Shown in pieces: positions 8,869 through 17,408 of a stretch of DNA of 64,000 nt. Source of the stretch: Betaproteobacteria bacterium (GTDB lineage: Bacteria; Pseudomonadota; Gammaproteobacteria; Burkholderiales; Casimicrobiaceae); contig READ01000015.1 in NCBI GenBank assembly GCA_004293675.1, forward strand, positions 124,001 to 188,000. The letters are read 5' to 3'. The position numbers were made by a program, and so were the translations under genes. Position 1 is the first letter of the stretch, and each line of letters opens with the position of its first letter. The notes beneath the pieces are model-generated. The model was given only the letters and a program-made list of their open reading frames with translations. It did not search any database and was not told the DNA's origin.

Positions 8869-9806
8869 GTACTGGATTGGCGCAGCAACCGACCGATGGT
8901 TTGATTGCTTTGTGTCACTGCATCGTGCGTGGCGCGGCTCACCTTTGTCATGCGTAAAAAGCCATGCGGGAGGGTTGCGAATTCTTCGTGGGTGACTTGA
9001 ACGTTGGCCGCTTTGAGCGCGCTGCCGTGAGCGCGGCCGTCGTCTCGCAGTGGGTCGAGCCCGGCGGTCACCAGATAAGTGGGGGGTAGTCCAGCGAGCG
9101 AAGCCGCACGATTCGGGGCAATTCGGTAATCGTTCGCGCCCTGATCGTTGCCCGCAAATTGCTGCCAGTACCACTGCATGTCCGCTCGCGTGAGTCCGGG
9201 CCCCATGGCGAATTGCTCGTAACTTGGCGTGTCGAATTTTGGTTCGATGCACGGATAAATCAACGCTTGAAGCGCGATGTGAAACGCCGATTCATCGCGC
9301 GCTCGCAGCGCCACGATCTGCGCCAAATGCGCGCCTGCGCTATCGCCCATGATCGCGATGGGCGTTCCTGCGGGGCGATCATTAGCGATCGCGCAGGCGG
9401 CTTGCCAACAGGCTTCGGTTATGGCGCGCCAATCGTTTTCCGGCGCTAGCGGATAGTCAACCGACACCACCAAAGCGTTGGCGTCGTGAGCGAGTTTTGC
9501 GCAGGACGGCGTATGCGTGTCGGTGTTGCCGATCACCCAACCGCCGCCGTGAAAATAAATGATGGTGGGCACCGGCTCATCGCTGTCGTCATGACCGTAA
9601 AACAGTCGTGCGCTGACGGAGCCGCAGGGCAAATCCAAGGTAACGTCGTTGATCGTGACCGATGAGGGGAGCGACGCTTTCGACAAGCCCACCACCGAGA
9701 AATAGCGGCCACGACGCACTGGCAACGAAGCGTCTGCTGGCAGCGGTGCGAAATGCGCCGCTACATCTTGGAAGTACGCGACGAGTTCAGGATCGAGTGA
9801 TGACAT
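8865..9806 (-). CDS. Alpha/beta hydrolase, HSL-type esterase
   Basis: A 313-residue cytoplasmic esterase or lipase of the hormone-sensitive-lipase group. The oxyanion motif HGGG is at 86-89 and the nucleophile motif GDSAG at 154-158 (Ser156). An Asp in TAGLDPLRDDG and a His in LPHGF near the C-terminus complete the triad. It is translationally coupled to the downstream TauE-type exporter by a 4-base overlap. The natural substrate cannot be inferred. Confidence 0.92.
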   Translation of the reverse strand: MSSLDPELVAYFQDVAAHFAPLPADASLPVRRGRYFSVVGLSKASLPSSVTINDVTLDLPCGSVSARLFYGHDDSDEPVPTIIYFHGGGWVIGNTDTHTPSCAKLAHDANALVVSVDYPLAPENDWRAITEACWQAACAIANDRPAGTPIAIMGDSAGAHLAQIVALRARDESAFHIALQALIYPCIEPKFDTPSYEQFAMGPGLTRADMQWYWQQFAGNDQGANDYRIAPNRAASLAGLPPTYLVTAGLDPLRDDGRAHGSALKAANVQVTHEEFATLPHGFLRMTKVSRATHDAVTQSNQTIGRLLRQSST

Positions 9807-9811
9807 GCTTC

Positions 9812-9931
9812 CAACTTACTTTGCTAATGCCCTACGAAATAAGGCATTGATTGAATTTCAATGATTACTTGTAAAGTGTCGTTTAACTAATAAACGCCTT
9901 ATTTCATATGGCATACATAAATAAAGTTAGG
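9812..9931. repeat. AT-rich paired-palindrome element, copy 2
   Basis: The left end (9812-9848) reads CAACTTACTTTGCTAATGCC...AAATAAGGCATT. The right end (9893-9931) is its inverse, AACGCCTTATTTCATATGGC...AATAAAGTTAGG. The two ends form ~37-bp imperfect terminal inverted repeats around an AT-rich centre. The stop codon of the next gene (TAA, 9927-9929 on the minus strand) lies inside the right terminal repeat. Confidence 0.85.
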
Positions 9932-10868
9932 AATGTCCCGCCCGTTCGCGAGCTGATGCAAAGGTATCGGTCACCGCAGCTCGGCCAAGGTATCTAGGAA
10001 CGACGGATTCGAGCGCGGTGCGAGCGCCCGCGAAGCTCGGCCAAGCGGCGTCCGACACGTTGTCAACCTGCATCGACTTCACATTGTCGGGCGTGAGCGG
10101 CTGCGTCGGTACGAACTGCAAAACGCCCGCCAACGCAGCGCTCGCAAAGCCTGGCAGGCCGACGATCAGGTGTCGATCCTCGGTGGTGGCCATCACATAC
10201 GCAACGAGCGCTTTGAGCGAGTAACGCGTGGGGCCGGCTAGTTCATAGCGCTGGCCAGAGGTGTCGGGCTTTTGCAGCGCGCTGACAAAGGCGCGCGCCA
10301 CGTCGTCGACCCACACCGGTTGAAATTGCGTGCTCGCGCCGGGCAACGCCATCGGCACCAACGGAGGCATCAGCTTGATCATCGCAGCAAACTTGTTCAG
10401 GAACGAATCCTCGTTCCCGAAAATCACCGAAGGCGCAAAGATCGTCGCGTTCAAACCGCTGGCCATAACCGCGGCTTCGGCGCGGGCTTTGGTTTTTTGG
10501 TAGTCGCTTGGGGCGTTTGTCGATGCGCCGAGCGCGCTCATGTGCAGATAACGCCCGACTTTCGCGAGCTTGCACGCTTCAAGCGCTCGCTCAGTGAGGG
10601 TCACATGCGCGCGCTCAAAATCGCCACGTCTTTTCTCGTTCAAGATGCCCACCAAATTGATAACGGCGTCCTTGCCTTTCGCCAAACGAGCGAGCGTGGC
10701 AACGTCGGTGATATCAGCCTCTTCCACAGTGAGCGTGGGCAGAGGAAACAACGCGCGAGCGTTGTCACGCTTGCGAGTGGGCACCGTGACCGAGTGGCCG
10801 TCAGCCACCAATTTATTGCAGATAGCACGGCCAACAAAACCAGAGCCGCCAAGGATAAGAATGTTCAT
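9927..10868 (-). CDS. NAD(P)-binding epimerase-like protein, complex I NDUFA9 subunit family
   Basis: A 313-residue atypical SDR with the N-terminal Rossmann motif G7-G-S-G10-F-V-G13 and a central YxxxK-like YQKTKARAEAAV. Bacterial homologues of the NDUFA9 family often lie beside slt, as here. Function in bacteria is not settled; NAD(P)-dependent sugar or quinone chemistry is possible. The gene ends inside an AT-rich repeat and its upstream region is occupied by a large inverted-repeat element. Confidence 0.9.
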   Translation of the reverse strand: MNILILGGSGFVGRAICNKLVADGHSVTVPTRKRDNARALFPLPTLTVEEADITDVATLARLAKGKDAVINLVGILNEKRRGDFERAHVTLTERALEACKLAKVGRYLHMSALGASTNAPSDYQKTKARAEAAVMASGLNATIFAPSVIFGNEDSFLNKFAAMIKLMPPLVPMALPGASTQFQPVWVDDVARAFVSALQKPDTSGQRYELAGPTRYSLKALVAYVMATTEDRHLIVGLPGFASAALAGVLQFVPTQPLTPDNVKSMQVDNVSDAAWPSFAGARTALESVVPRYLGRAAVTDTFASARERAGHS

Positions 10869-10886
10869 AAATTCACGGAAAACTTG

Positions 10887-11479
10887 AGGACGAGAGGACG
10901 ACGTTTGCTTCGCAAACTAGGACGACGCGGCTTCGCCGCTAGGACGCAAGGCTTGCGACCGTGGGTTTGATTTTCGCAGGTTTTTTGTTGGGGCTTTTTG
11001 AATTCTGCTTATCGTGTTGGTTTTGCTCACGCTTGAAACTCTACGTTTGGGGCGACGCCACTCTCCCGCTCGTGGTGAGCTCGTCGAACCATAACGGCTG
11101 GCCCTCCGTTCGTGGTGAGCTTGTCGAACCATAACGACTGTCCCTCCCGTTCGTGGTGAGCTTGTCGAACCATGACGGCAGTAGAAGAGTCAGCGCTGAA
11201 TTTGGGATCACTGCTGACCAGCTGCTGCACATTCGGCGATCATTAATCTTCAATTGCCGTTGTGGTTCGACAAGCTCACCACGAACGGAGGAAGCTTGCC
11301 GCGAACGCAGATGTCTTGAGGCTAGGGGGCGGCAACTCAAACCAGGCAACGAAAAGCAGAATAGAAAAAACAAAACTCAACCAAGCGACTTAAAGCAAAA
11401 ACACTCGGCCAAGCTTTGCGTCCTAGCGCCGAAGGCGCGTCGTCCTAGTTTGCGAAGCAAACGTCGTCATCTCGTCCTT
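10887..11479. repeat. ~590-bp element bounded by ~70-bp inverted repeats (AGGACGC type)
   Basis: The left end (10887-10957: AGGACGAGAGGACGACGTTT...GCTAGGACGCAAGGC) and right end (11411-11479, inverse: GCTTTGCGTCCTAGCGCC...CGTCATCTCGTCCTT) are near-perfect inverted copies. The next ~70 bp on each side also pair loosely. The inside holds four copies of a GTTCGTGG repeat and no convincing gene. This explains the 614-bp gap between slt and the NDUFA9-like gene. Confidence 0.85.
11068..11288. repeat. GTTCGTGGTGAGCTTGTCGAACC repeats (3 direct, 1 inverted)
   Basis: Direct copies begin near 11068, 11107 and 11149, each ~30 bp and ending ATAACGG or similar, with ~10-bp spacers. An inverted copy is at 11257-11288. 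Each copy is itself partly palindromic (GTTCG...CGAAC). A worn copy lies at 32486-32513. The spacers are far too short for a CRISPR array. Confidence 0.85.
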
Positions 11480-11482
11480 ACC

Positions 11483-13477
11483 TCACGGTTTAGGAGCAAT
11501 AACCCCTAGGCGCTTCTTAATCGATGTCTCACCGTTGCCGTACAAGTGCGCATACCAAACGGCGTTGGCGAGCACTTTCTTTACGTAGTCGCGTGTTTCG
11601 TTAAACGGAATCGACTCGGTGTAGATCGCGCCCTCGAGAGCGCGTCGCTCATCGCGCCACTGCCTAGCACGTCCGCCACCTGCGTTGTAGGCAGCGCTTG
11701 CCAAAACTTCGCTGTTGCTTTGCGTATTGAGTGCGTTTTTCAAGTAAAACGCGCCAAACCCAGTGCTCACATTGATGTCAGTCAACTGGCTGGGGCGGTA
11801 GTCGCGAACGCCCAATTGCTGGGCGATCCATTTGCCGGTGGCGGGCATGACTTGCATCAAGCCCAAGGCACCCGCGCTCGACACCGCTTCCGCCCAGAAT
11901 CGCGATTCTTGTCGAATCAAGCCGAAGGTGAGCGAGTGATCCAAGCCGACTGCGGTGGCGGCTTTGCGAATTTCTTCGGCGTAGGGCGTTTGAAAGCGCA
12001 GTGAAAAATCGTGCTGTAATTTAGTTCGCTCAGCGGTGTTGATTGATCGATCCCACAGGCCTTTGCCGCGCATCCATTCTGATGCGATCAACGAATCTGT
12101 GTCACCAAATTCTTTAACTACGCTAAACCATTCGCGTGCGGCATCCGCTCGGAGCCCCAGCTCCGAGAGCTTCAACACGCGGCGTGCAGAGGCCGATTGA
12201 TCAAAGCGTTTCATCTGTTCGGGCGTCGGCTTGACCGCGCCCGATTTGAGCGTGTCTGGCGCAGGCAGGGGCGCGCGAATTTCCTCGGCGGCGAGCAATC
12301 CGTAAAACGAAAAGTCTCTCGAAAGCTCTGTCCAAATCGTCAGTGCGCCGGGTTTGTCGCCGAGCTCGTAGAGTGAGCGCGCCTTCCAGTAGCGCCAAGT
12401 TGGATCGTTTTGCCCGCCGTTGCTAGCAGTGCTCATGGCATTGATCAAGCGCAGCACTTCGCCCCACAAACCTTCGCGGAGTGCAGCGCGCGCGATCCAT
12501 GCAGCTTGCCAATCCCCGAGTCGCGCCAAATCTTGCTCCGCTCCAGCGCGCTTGAGCCAAGTGATCGCTTCGTCGGTTTCGAGTCGTTTCGCGCTCGAAT
12601 ATGCAAGCTGCGCCGCCGCGTAGCGCTGTTCGTCGTCAGAGAATTTCGAGCGATGTGCGAGCCAAACGCCGCGAGCTTTCGCCACATCGGACCGGCCTAG
12701 TTTCGTCAACGCATAAAGCGCCGCTTCACGCTGCGCGCGCGATGGATTGCCGCCAGTTGCGACTTGTTTAATCAAGATATCGGGGTTGCTGTGGGCGCGC
12801 GATAAAAGCTCATCGCTGGGGCGGGCGCTATCGGGCAGTGCGCTGGCGGTGCGCTGCGCGGCCAGTAGCGTGGCTCCGTCGGCACTCGAGCGAAAGCGCC
12901 AAAACGTGTCGTCGGTGCTCACGCGATTTTTTGCAGCGAGTGCGGCAAAGGACTGCGCGCAGGCCTCGGTCAAGCGCTCGGCCCAAACGCCCACAGGCAC
13001 TGCCGCCGTAAGACTTGGGTCACGCGACAAAATGGTTGCGCGGTAACAAGCCACCTCGGCGTCATCGGTTTCAAAGCCCGCGCCAAAGCGATTGAACTGA
13101 TCCCATTGTTCGGTTTTGCCAAGCTGCTTGAGCCAATCCACACGCAGCCGATCGGCCACGGCGCTACCCTCGTTTTTCTTGATAAAGCGCTCAACATCAG
13201 TCGAGCTAGCGCCCGACAAATCAAAGCGTAGCGCCCAATATTCAACGTAGCTTTCCAGCACGTGACCGCGCACTTTCGGCAGCGCGGCCTGAACACGGCT
13301 GATTTCACCCAATCGGAAACCTTCGGAGGCGTCCTTAACAGCGGCGTCAGTAGCGACGGCGTTCAGCGGCGCGCATAGCGTGAGAAAAACGAGTGTGATC
13401 GTTGGAAATTGGACGTAAGGCACAAAAGAGTTGTTTAGTTGCATCGACGTATTTTCGGCCAATTGGTGTCGTTGCAT
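11483..13477 (-). CDS. slt: Soluble lytic murein transglycosylase
   Basis: A 664-residue periplasmic enzyme that cleaves the MurNAc-GlcNAc bond of peptidoglycan. A signal-like hydrophobic segment (FPTITLVFLTLCAPLNAVA) is followed by a long helical superhelix and a C-terminal SLT domain. Catalytic Glu524 sits in IRQESRFWAEAVSSAGALG, followed by LMQVMPATG and AYNAGGGR. The second Met (residue 12, 13444) may be the real start, as it leaves a shorter N-region before the hydrophobic core. Next to an NDUFA9-like gene, a common pairing. Confidence 0.94.
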   Translation of the reverse strand: MQRHQLAENTSMQLNNSFVPYVQFPTITLVFLTLCAPLNAVATDAAVKDASEGFRLGEISRVQAALPKVRGHVLESYVEYWALRFDLSGASSTDVERFIKKNEGSAVADRLRVDWLKQLGKTEQWDQFNRFGAGFETDDAEVACYRATILSRDPSLTAAVPVGVWAERLTEACAQSFAALAAKNRVSTDDTFWRFRSSADGATLLAAQRTASALPDSARPSDELLSRAHSNPDILIKQVATGGNPSRAQREAALYALTKLGRSDVAKARGVWLAHRSKFSDDEQRYAAAQLAYSSAKRLETDEAITWLKRAGAEQDLARLGDWQAAWIARAALREGLWGEVLRLINAMSTASNGGQNDPTWRYWKARSLYELGDKPGALTIWTELSRDFSFYGLLAAEEIRAPLPAPDTLKSGAVKPTPEQMKRFDQSASARRVLKLSELGLRADAAREWFSVVKEFGDTDSLIASEWMRGKGLWDRSINTAERTKLQHDFSLRFQTPYAEEIRKAATAVGLDHSLTFGLIRQESRFWAEAVSSAGALGLMQVMPATGKWIAQQLGVRDYRPSQLTDINVSTGFGAFYLKNALNTQSNSEVLASAAYNAGGGRARQWRDERRALEGAIYTESIPFNETRDYVKKVLANAVWYAHLYGNGETSIKKRLGVIAPKP

Positions 13478-13589
13478 TGATCTGTGTCGCGCCGAATTCG
13501 TTCAATGTGTGTGGGATGTGTCATTTCGGTCAACGCTTTGCAATCAGCGGCTGTCGTTTTATCCGGCGCGGTGTGGGCACGGCGCTCGT

Positions 13590-13601
13590 TAGAATGGCAA
13601 T
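13590..13601 (+). promoter_or_regulatory. TAGAAT box six bases before the purE start
   Basis: TAGAAT (13590-13595) is followed by six bases and the purE ATG. No Shine-Dalgarno fits in the gap. If it is the -10 box, transcription would start at or next to the ATG (leaderless mRNA). No TTGACA-like -35 is seen. Confidence 0.5.
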
Positions 13602-14117
13602 ATGCAAAATGGGGTCAATGCCGTAGTCGGCGTCATCATGGGGTCATCTTCCGATTGGGAGGTGATGAAACACGCCACCGACATTCTGGCGCGATTCGGC
13701 GTTGAGTTCGAGGCCAAAGTGGTCTCGGCGCACCGCACGCCCGACGACATGTTTGAGTACGCCAGCGCCGCTGCGGATCGCGGCATTCGCATCATCATCG
13801 CTGGTGCAGGTGGTGCAGCGCACTTGCCGGGTATGGTTGCGGCGAAAACCATTCTGCCGGTGTTGGGTGTGCCCGTGCCGTCGAAATACCTACGCGGCGA
13901 AGATTCACTGCTCTCCATCGTTCAGATGCCCAAAGGCATTCCCGTGGCGACTTTTGCCATTGGCGAGGCGGGCGCGGCCAACGCGGCGCTGTTCGCGATT
14001 GCAATGCTCAGTACCACTAGCAAGTCGCTCGCCCAGCAATTGGTATCGTTCCGCGATGAGCAAACCGCGCTGGCGCGCGGCATGTTTGTGCCGCCTGTGA
14101 TGACCGAAAAGCACTGA
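13602..14117 (+). CDS. purE: N5-carboxyaminoimidazole ribonucleotide mutase
   Basis: A 171-residue class I PurE that converts N5-CAIR to CAIR in purine synthesis. The signature [13 protein letters not shown] at 13-25, the active-site SAHRTPDDM and the later [13 protein letters not shown] loop are intact. The stop overlaps the purK start (TGATG), so the two partner enzymes are translationally coupled. Confidence 0.97.
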   Translation: MQNGVNAVVGVIMGSSSDWEVMKHATDILARFGVEFEAKVVSAHRTPDDMFEYASAAADRGIRIIIAGAGGAAHLPGMVAAKTILPVLGVPVPSKYLRGEDSLLSIVQMPKGIPVATFAIGEAGAANAALFAIAMLSTTSKSLAQQLVSFRDEQTALARGMFVPPVMTEKH

Positions 14118-15268
14118 TGGTGGCATCAGTGGCGCTCGCTCCCGGCGCTTGGCTGGGGTGTTTGGGGGGCGGCCAGCTCGGTCGTATGTTTGTGCACGCG
14201 GCTCAGGCGATGGGCTACAAGGTATTGGTGCTCGATCCCGATGGTAGCGGCCCCGCGGCCCAAGCGGCAGACGACATCATCGTGGCAGCGTACGACGACG
14301 AAGCGGCAATAGCGCAATTTGGCTCGCGCGTGAGCGCGGTGACCACGGAATTTGAAAATGTGCCGGCCGCCACCCTTGAGTTGTTGGCGAAACATATCCC
14401 GACGCGACCCAGCGCTCACGCGGTGCGAATCGCTCAAGATCGCCGCAAAGAAAAGCGCTTTTTTTCGGAGCACGGATTGCCGGTCGGCGCATTTGCAGTG
14501 ATCGAATCCGACGCTGACATTGACCGCGCCGATTCGTCGCTGTTTCCGGCAATTTTGAAAACGGCAACGCTCGGTTACGACGGCAAAGGACAGGCGCGCG
14601 TCGCCAACAAAGTCGAAGCCGCAGAAGCGTTTGCGAGATTCGCAAAGACGCCGTGTGTGCTCGAAAAATTAGTCGCGTTTGATCGTGAGATTTCGGTGCT
14701 AGTAGCTCGCGGTGCCAATGGCGAAACGCGGGTATGGCCCGTTCAAGAAAATCAGCACGTTAACGGCATTCTTGACCTAACGATTGTGCCCGCTCGCATT
14801 GATCCAGCGCTGAGCGCTCGCGCGCAAGCGCTGGCCACTAAGCTGGTCCGAGCACTCGATTACGTGGGCGTTTTGTGTGTGGAAATATTCGTTGCAGGCG
14901 AGCAATTGCTACTCAACGAAATCGCGCCACGTCCGCACAACAGCGGGCATTACACGATCGAGGCCTGTGTGACATCACAGTTTGCGCAGCAGGTTCGCGC
15001 GCTCGCTGGTTTGCCGCTGGGGGATCCCTCGCTCGTGCAAGCTGCGGTCATGGTCAATGTGTTGGGCGACGTGTGGCTTGATGCGGCGCAGGTGATGCAG
15101 CCCGCATGGGCCGATGTGTTGGCCATTGACGGCTCGCATGTTCACTTGTACGGCAAAGCCGAGGCACGACGCGCGCGAAAGATGGGTCACGTCACATGCA
15201 CCGCGACTTCGCTCGACGCAGCACTGGCCAAGGCCGAAGCGGTGAAGCGTCACCTACGAATTGCCTGA
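14117..15268 (+). CDS. purK: N5-carboxyaminoimidazole ribonucleotide synthase
   Basis: A 383-residue ATP-grasp enzyme that carboxylates AIR with ATP and bicarbonate, passing N5-CAIR to PurE. The N-terminal Rossmann-like LGCLGGGQLGRM, the central ATP-grasp region (FPAILKTATLGYDGKGQARV; EKLVAFDREISVLVAR) and the C-terminal NEIAPRPHNSGHYTIEAC are all present. It overlaps purE by one base. Confidence 0.97.
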   Translation: MVASVALAPGAWLGCLGGGQLGRMFVHAAQAMGYKVLVLDPDGSGPAAQAADDIIVAAYDDEAAIAQFGSRVSAVTTEFENVPAATLELLAKHIPTRPSAHAVRIAQDRRKEKRFFSEHGLPVGAFAVIESDADIDRADSSLFPAILKTATLGYDGKGQARVANKVEAAEAFARFAKTPCVLEKLVAFDREISVLVARGANGETRVWPVQENQHVNGILDLTIVPARIDPALSARAQALATKLVRALDYVGVLCVEIFVAGEQLLLNEIAPRPHNSGHYTIEACVTSQFAQQVRALAGLPLGDPSLVQAAVMVNVLGDVWLDAAQVMQPAWADVLAIDGSHVHLYGKAEARRARKMGHVTCTATSLDAALAKAEAVKRHLRIA

Positions 15269-15274
15269 GTTAGC

Positions 15275-15331
15275 CCGCGGTCTTTAGCGCGCGAAGCATC
15301 AAATGATCGCGCACTGAGGCGCTCCTACAAT
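15275..15331. repeat. TGTAGGAGCGCC-type REP-like sequence ending in a TACAAT box
   Basis: GCCCGCGGTCTTTAGCGCGCG...CACTGAGGCGCTCCTACA is an imperfect hairpin of the same type as 4302-4345 and 24163-24189. Its last bases give TACAAT (15326-15331), exactly six bases before the GTG start of the next gene. The repeat may therefore carry the -10 box of a leaderless transcript. Confidence 0.5.
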
Positions 15332-15337
15332 GGCTAG

Positions 15338-16336
15338 GTGAACACACCGCTCGCCACTATTCAAATCCTTGATCTAACACGCTTGCTGCCCGGCCCAGCG
15401 TGTACACGCATGCTCTCTGAAATGGGCGCAAACGTCATCAAAATTGAGCCGCCCGAGGGCGATTACGCCAATCGCTTGGGGTTGCCGCTCGATGCGCCCG
15501 CTGAGCAAATCGCGCCGCTTTATTCAATAGTCAATCGCGGCAAAACGATTGAGCGAGTCGATTTGAAATCCGAGTCTGGAAAAGCGCGCTTGTTATCGCT
15601 CATCGACACGAGTGACGCCATCGTTGAAGGGTTTCGTCCGGGCGTGATGGAGCGACTAGGCTTGGGCTACGCGTCGCTCTCGGCCCGTAAACCGTCGCTT
15701 GTTTACTGCGCGATCAGCGGATACGGCAGTCGGGGGGTTTGGTCACAACGCGCGGGGCATGACATCAATTATTTGGCGATGAGCGGCGTGCTCGATCAAG
15801 TGGGTGAGCGCGGTCGCCCACCGGCCATTTCAAATTGGCAGATCGCCGATTTGGCGGGCGGCGCGATGGCCGCCGCAATGCGAATCTGCGCGGCGCTGGT
15901 TCAATCGAAAACGACCGGACGCGGCGCGTTCATTGATGTTTCGATGACGCATGAAGTCGCTCGGCTCAACATCATCGCGCAACACGGGTTAGCACTTGGA
16001 CAATCAAAACCACGCGGCGAAGATTGGCTCACCGGCGGCTGGCCTTGTTATGGCGTTTACGCTACGAGCGATCAACGATTTCTTGCGGTTGGGGCGCTCG
16101 AGGAAAAGTTTTGGCATGTCCTTTGTGATGCGATTTCCAAGCCGTATCTAAAAGCGCTCGGGCAAAGCGAGGGCATTGCTGCGATGCGGGTTCGCAAGGA
16201 GCTCGCCGATCATTTTTCAACGCAGCCGCTGGCGCATTGGTCGGAATTCTTTGCGCCGCTTGATTGCTGTGTGACGCCCGTTCTCACACTGGCCGAAGCA
16301 AAATCTCATCCACTTTTCGAAAGTACAGAGTTATGA
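15338..16336 (+). CDS. CaiB/BaiF family CoA-transferase or racemase (AMACR-like), short C-terminus
   Basis: 332 residues, cytoplasmic. It matches alpha-methylacyl-CoA racemase-like proteins: [27 protein letters not shown] at the N-terminus, then H141-D142 in [11 protein letters not shown] and D171 in [11 protein letters not shown] as likely catalytic residues. The protein stops right after [11 protein letters not shown], where homologues usually carry about 30 more residues. The stop overlaps the next ATG (ATGA). Either the tail was lost or this is a short variant. Start GTG at 15338, with no Shine-Dalgarno but a TACAAT box six bases upstream. Confidence 0.88.
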   Translation: MNTPLATIQILDLTRLLPGPACTRMLSEMGANVIKIEPPEGDYANRLGLPLDAPAEQIAPLYSIVNRGKTIERVDLKSESGKARLLSLIDTSDAIVEGFRPGVMERLGLGYASLSARKPSLVYCAISGYGSRGVWSQRAGHDINYLAMSGVLDQVGERGRPPAISNWQIADLAGGAMAAAMRICAALVQSKTTGRGAFIDVSMTHEVARLNIIAQHGLALGQSKPRGEDWLTGGWPCYGVYATSDQRFLAVGALEEKFWHVLCDAISKPYLKALGQSEGIAAMRVRKELADHFSTQPLAHWSEFFAPLDCCVTPVLTLAEAKSHPLFESTEL

Positions 16337-17082
16337 ACAAAGTTGCCATCATCACTGGCGCCTCAGCGGGTATCGGCCGGGCGAGCGCCGTGGCGCTGTT
16401 AAAGGCGGGCTATCACGTCGTGTTGGCCGGGCGTCGACAAGCTGAACTCGACGCCGCACTGGCCTCGGCGGGTGCTGACGCCACGCGCGGCCTGGTGATC
16501 GTCGCGGATGTCTCACAACCCGAATCGGTCAACGCGCTGTTTGACAAAACGGTGGCGGTGTTCGGGCGCGTCGACGTGGTTTTCAATAATGCAGGCATTG
16601 GCGCACCAGCGATCAATCTGGAAGACATTGCCGTCGAACAGTGGATGGCTGTGGTCAACACCAATTTAACCGGGGCGTTTTTGTGCACGCAGGCCGCGTT
16701 TCGAGTGATGAAAGCGCAGTCGCCGCGCGGCGGTCGCATCATTAACAACGGCTCGATCTCCGCCTACGCGCCGCGACCCAACAGCGCGCCCTACACCTCG
16801 ACCAAACACGCCATCACCGGGCTCACCAAATCCACATCACTCGACGGCCGCAAGTACGACATCGCGTGCAGTCAAATTGACATCGGCAACGCCGCCACCG
16901 AAATGACTGAGCGCATGGCCGCAGGTGTGATGCAGGCCAACGGAGCGATGGCCGTCGAGCCAAGAATGGACGTTCAACACGTGGCCAACGCCGTCGTTCA
17001 TATCGCCAATTTACCGCTCGAAGCCAATGTGCAGTTCATGACCATCATGGCCACCAAGATGCCTTATGTGGGGCGGGGATAG
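16333..17082 (+). CDS. Short-chain dehydrogenase/reductase (classical SDR)
   Basis: A 249-residue NAD(P)-dependent oxidoreductase with TGASAGIG at 8-15, NNAG at 85-88 and a Ser141-Tyr154-Lys158 catalytic set in NNGSISAY...YTSTK. An upstream ATG (16264) is rejected because it lies inside the CoA-transferase gene. The ATG at 16333 overlaps the preceding stop by 4 bases, so the pair is co-translated and likely acts on related acyl-CoA or hydroxyacyl substrates (inference). Confidence 0.93.
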   Translation: MNKVAIITGASAGIGRASAVALLKAGYHVVLAGRRQAELDAALASAGADATRGLVIVADVSQPESVNALFDKTVAVFGRVDVVFNNAGIGAPAINLEDIAVEQWMAVVNTNLTGAFLCTQAAFRVMKAQSPRGGRIINNGSISAYAPRPNSAPYTSTKHAITGLTKSTSLDGRKYDIACSQIDIGNAATEMTERMAAGVMQANGAMAVEPRMDVQHVANAVVHIANLPLEANVQFMTIMATKMPYVGRG

Positions 17083-17091
17083 CCATCGTTA

Positions 17092-17217
17092 ATAACTGTC
17101 TAGTCAAAGGCCTTATGAAATAGGGGCTGTATTAGAGTTATACGCATTTTCGAAATATTGTTTATTTGACGTTTAGTCCACTATGTACATGGCATTACGT
17201 CGGTAAGTTACTTGGTA
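17092..17217. repeat. AT-rich paired-palindrome element, copy 3
   Basis: Left arm AAGGCCTTATGAAATAGGGGC (around 17107-17128) and a degenerate right arm ACATGGCATTACGTCGGTAAG (around 17187-17208) surround an AT-rich centre. It fills most of the gap between the SDR gene and the livK promoter. Confidence 0.65.
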
Positions 17218-17347
17218 GATCGAGTTTAATAATTGTGCGAGTTATGCCGCTGCCGCATGGCTCAGAATCCATCCCCTAGGCAGTCCACTTTTTCCGAGCC
17301 GTTCGCCGCAATCCCTTGATTTTTGGGGTGCTTGGCGAAAGCCCTGA

Positions 17348-17376
17348 TTGACAGGGGGCACACATCACCGCATAAT
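17348..17376 (+). promoter_or_regulatory. Sigma70-type promoter of livK
   Basis: A perfect TTGACA (17348-17353) and CATAAT (17371-17376) are separated by 17 bp. The start point would be near 17383. GGAGGA (17394-17399) provides the ribosome site for the ATG at 17409. This is the best consensus promoter I see in the window. Confidence 0.8.
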
Positions 17377-17408
17377 TGTTGGGTTTTTCTCACGGAGGAT
17401 CATCCCCA

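Noticed and set aside
8869-9252. Long N-terminal extension of the TauE gene
   Set aside because: It overlaps the hydrolase in another frame, is Arg-rich and not membrane-like. A GTG at 8868 gives a normal coupled start.
11068-11178. Possible CRISPR array
   Set aside because: Three ~30-bp direct repeats have spacers of only ~10 bp, there is an inverted copy, and no cas genes are present.
16264-16332. Earlier start for the SDR gene
   Set aside because: It lies inside the CoA-transferase gene in another frame and adds residues without SDR character. The ATG at 16333 gives [15 protein letters not shown] directly.
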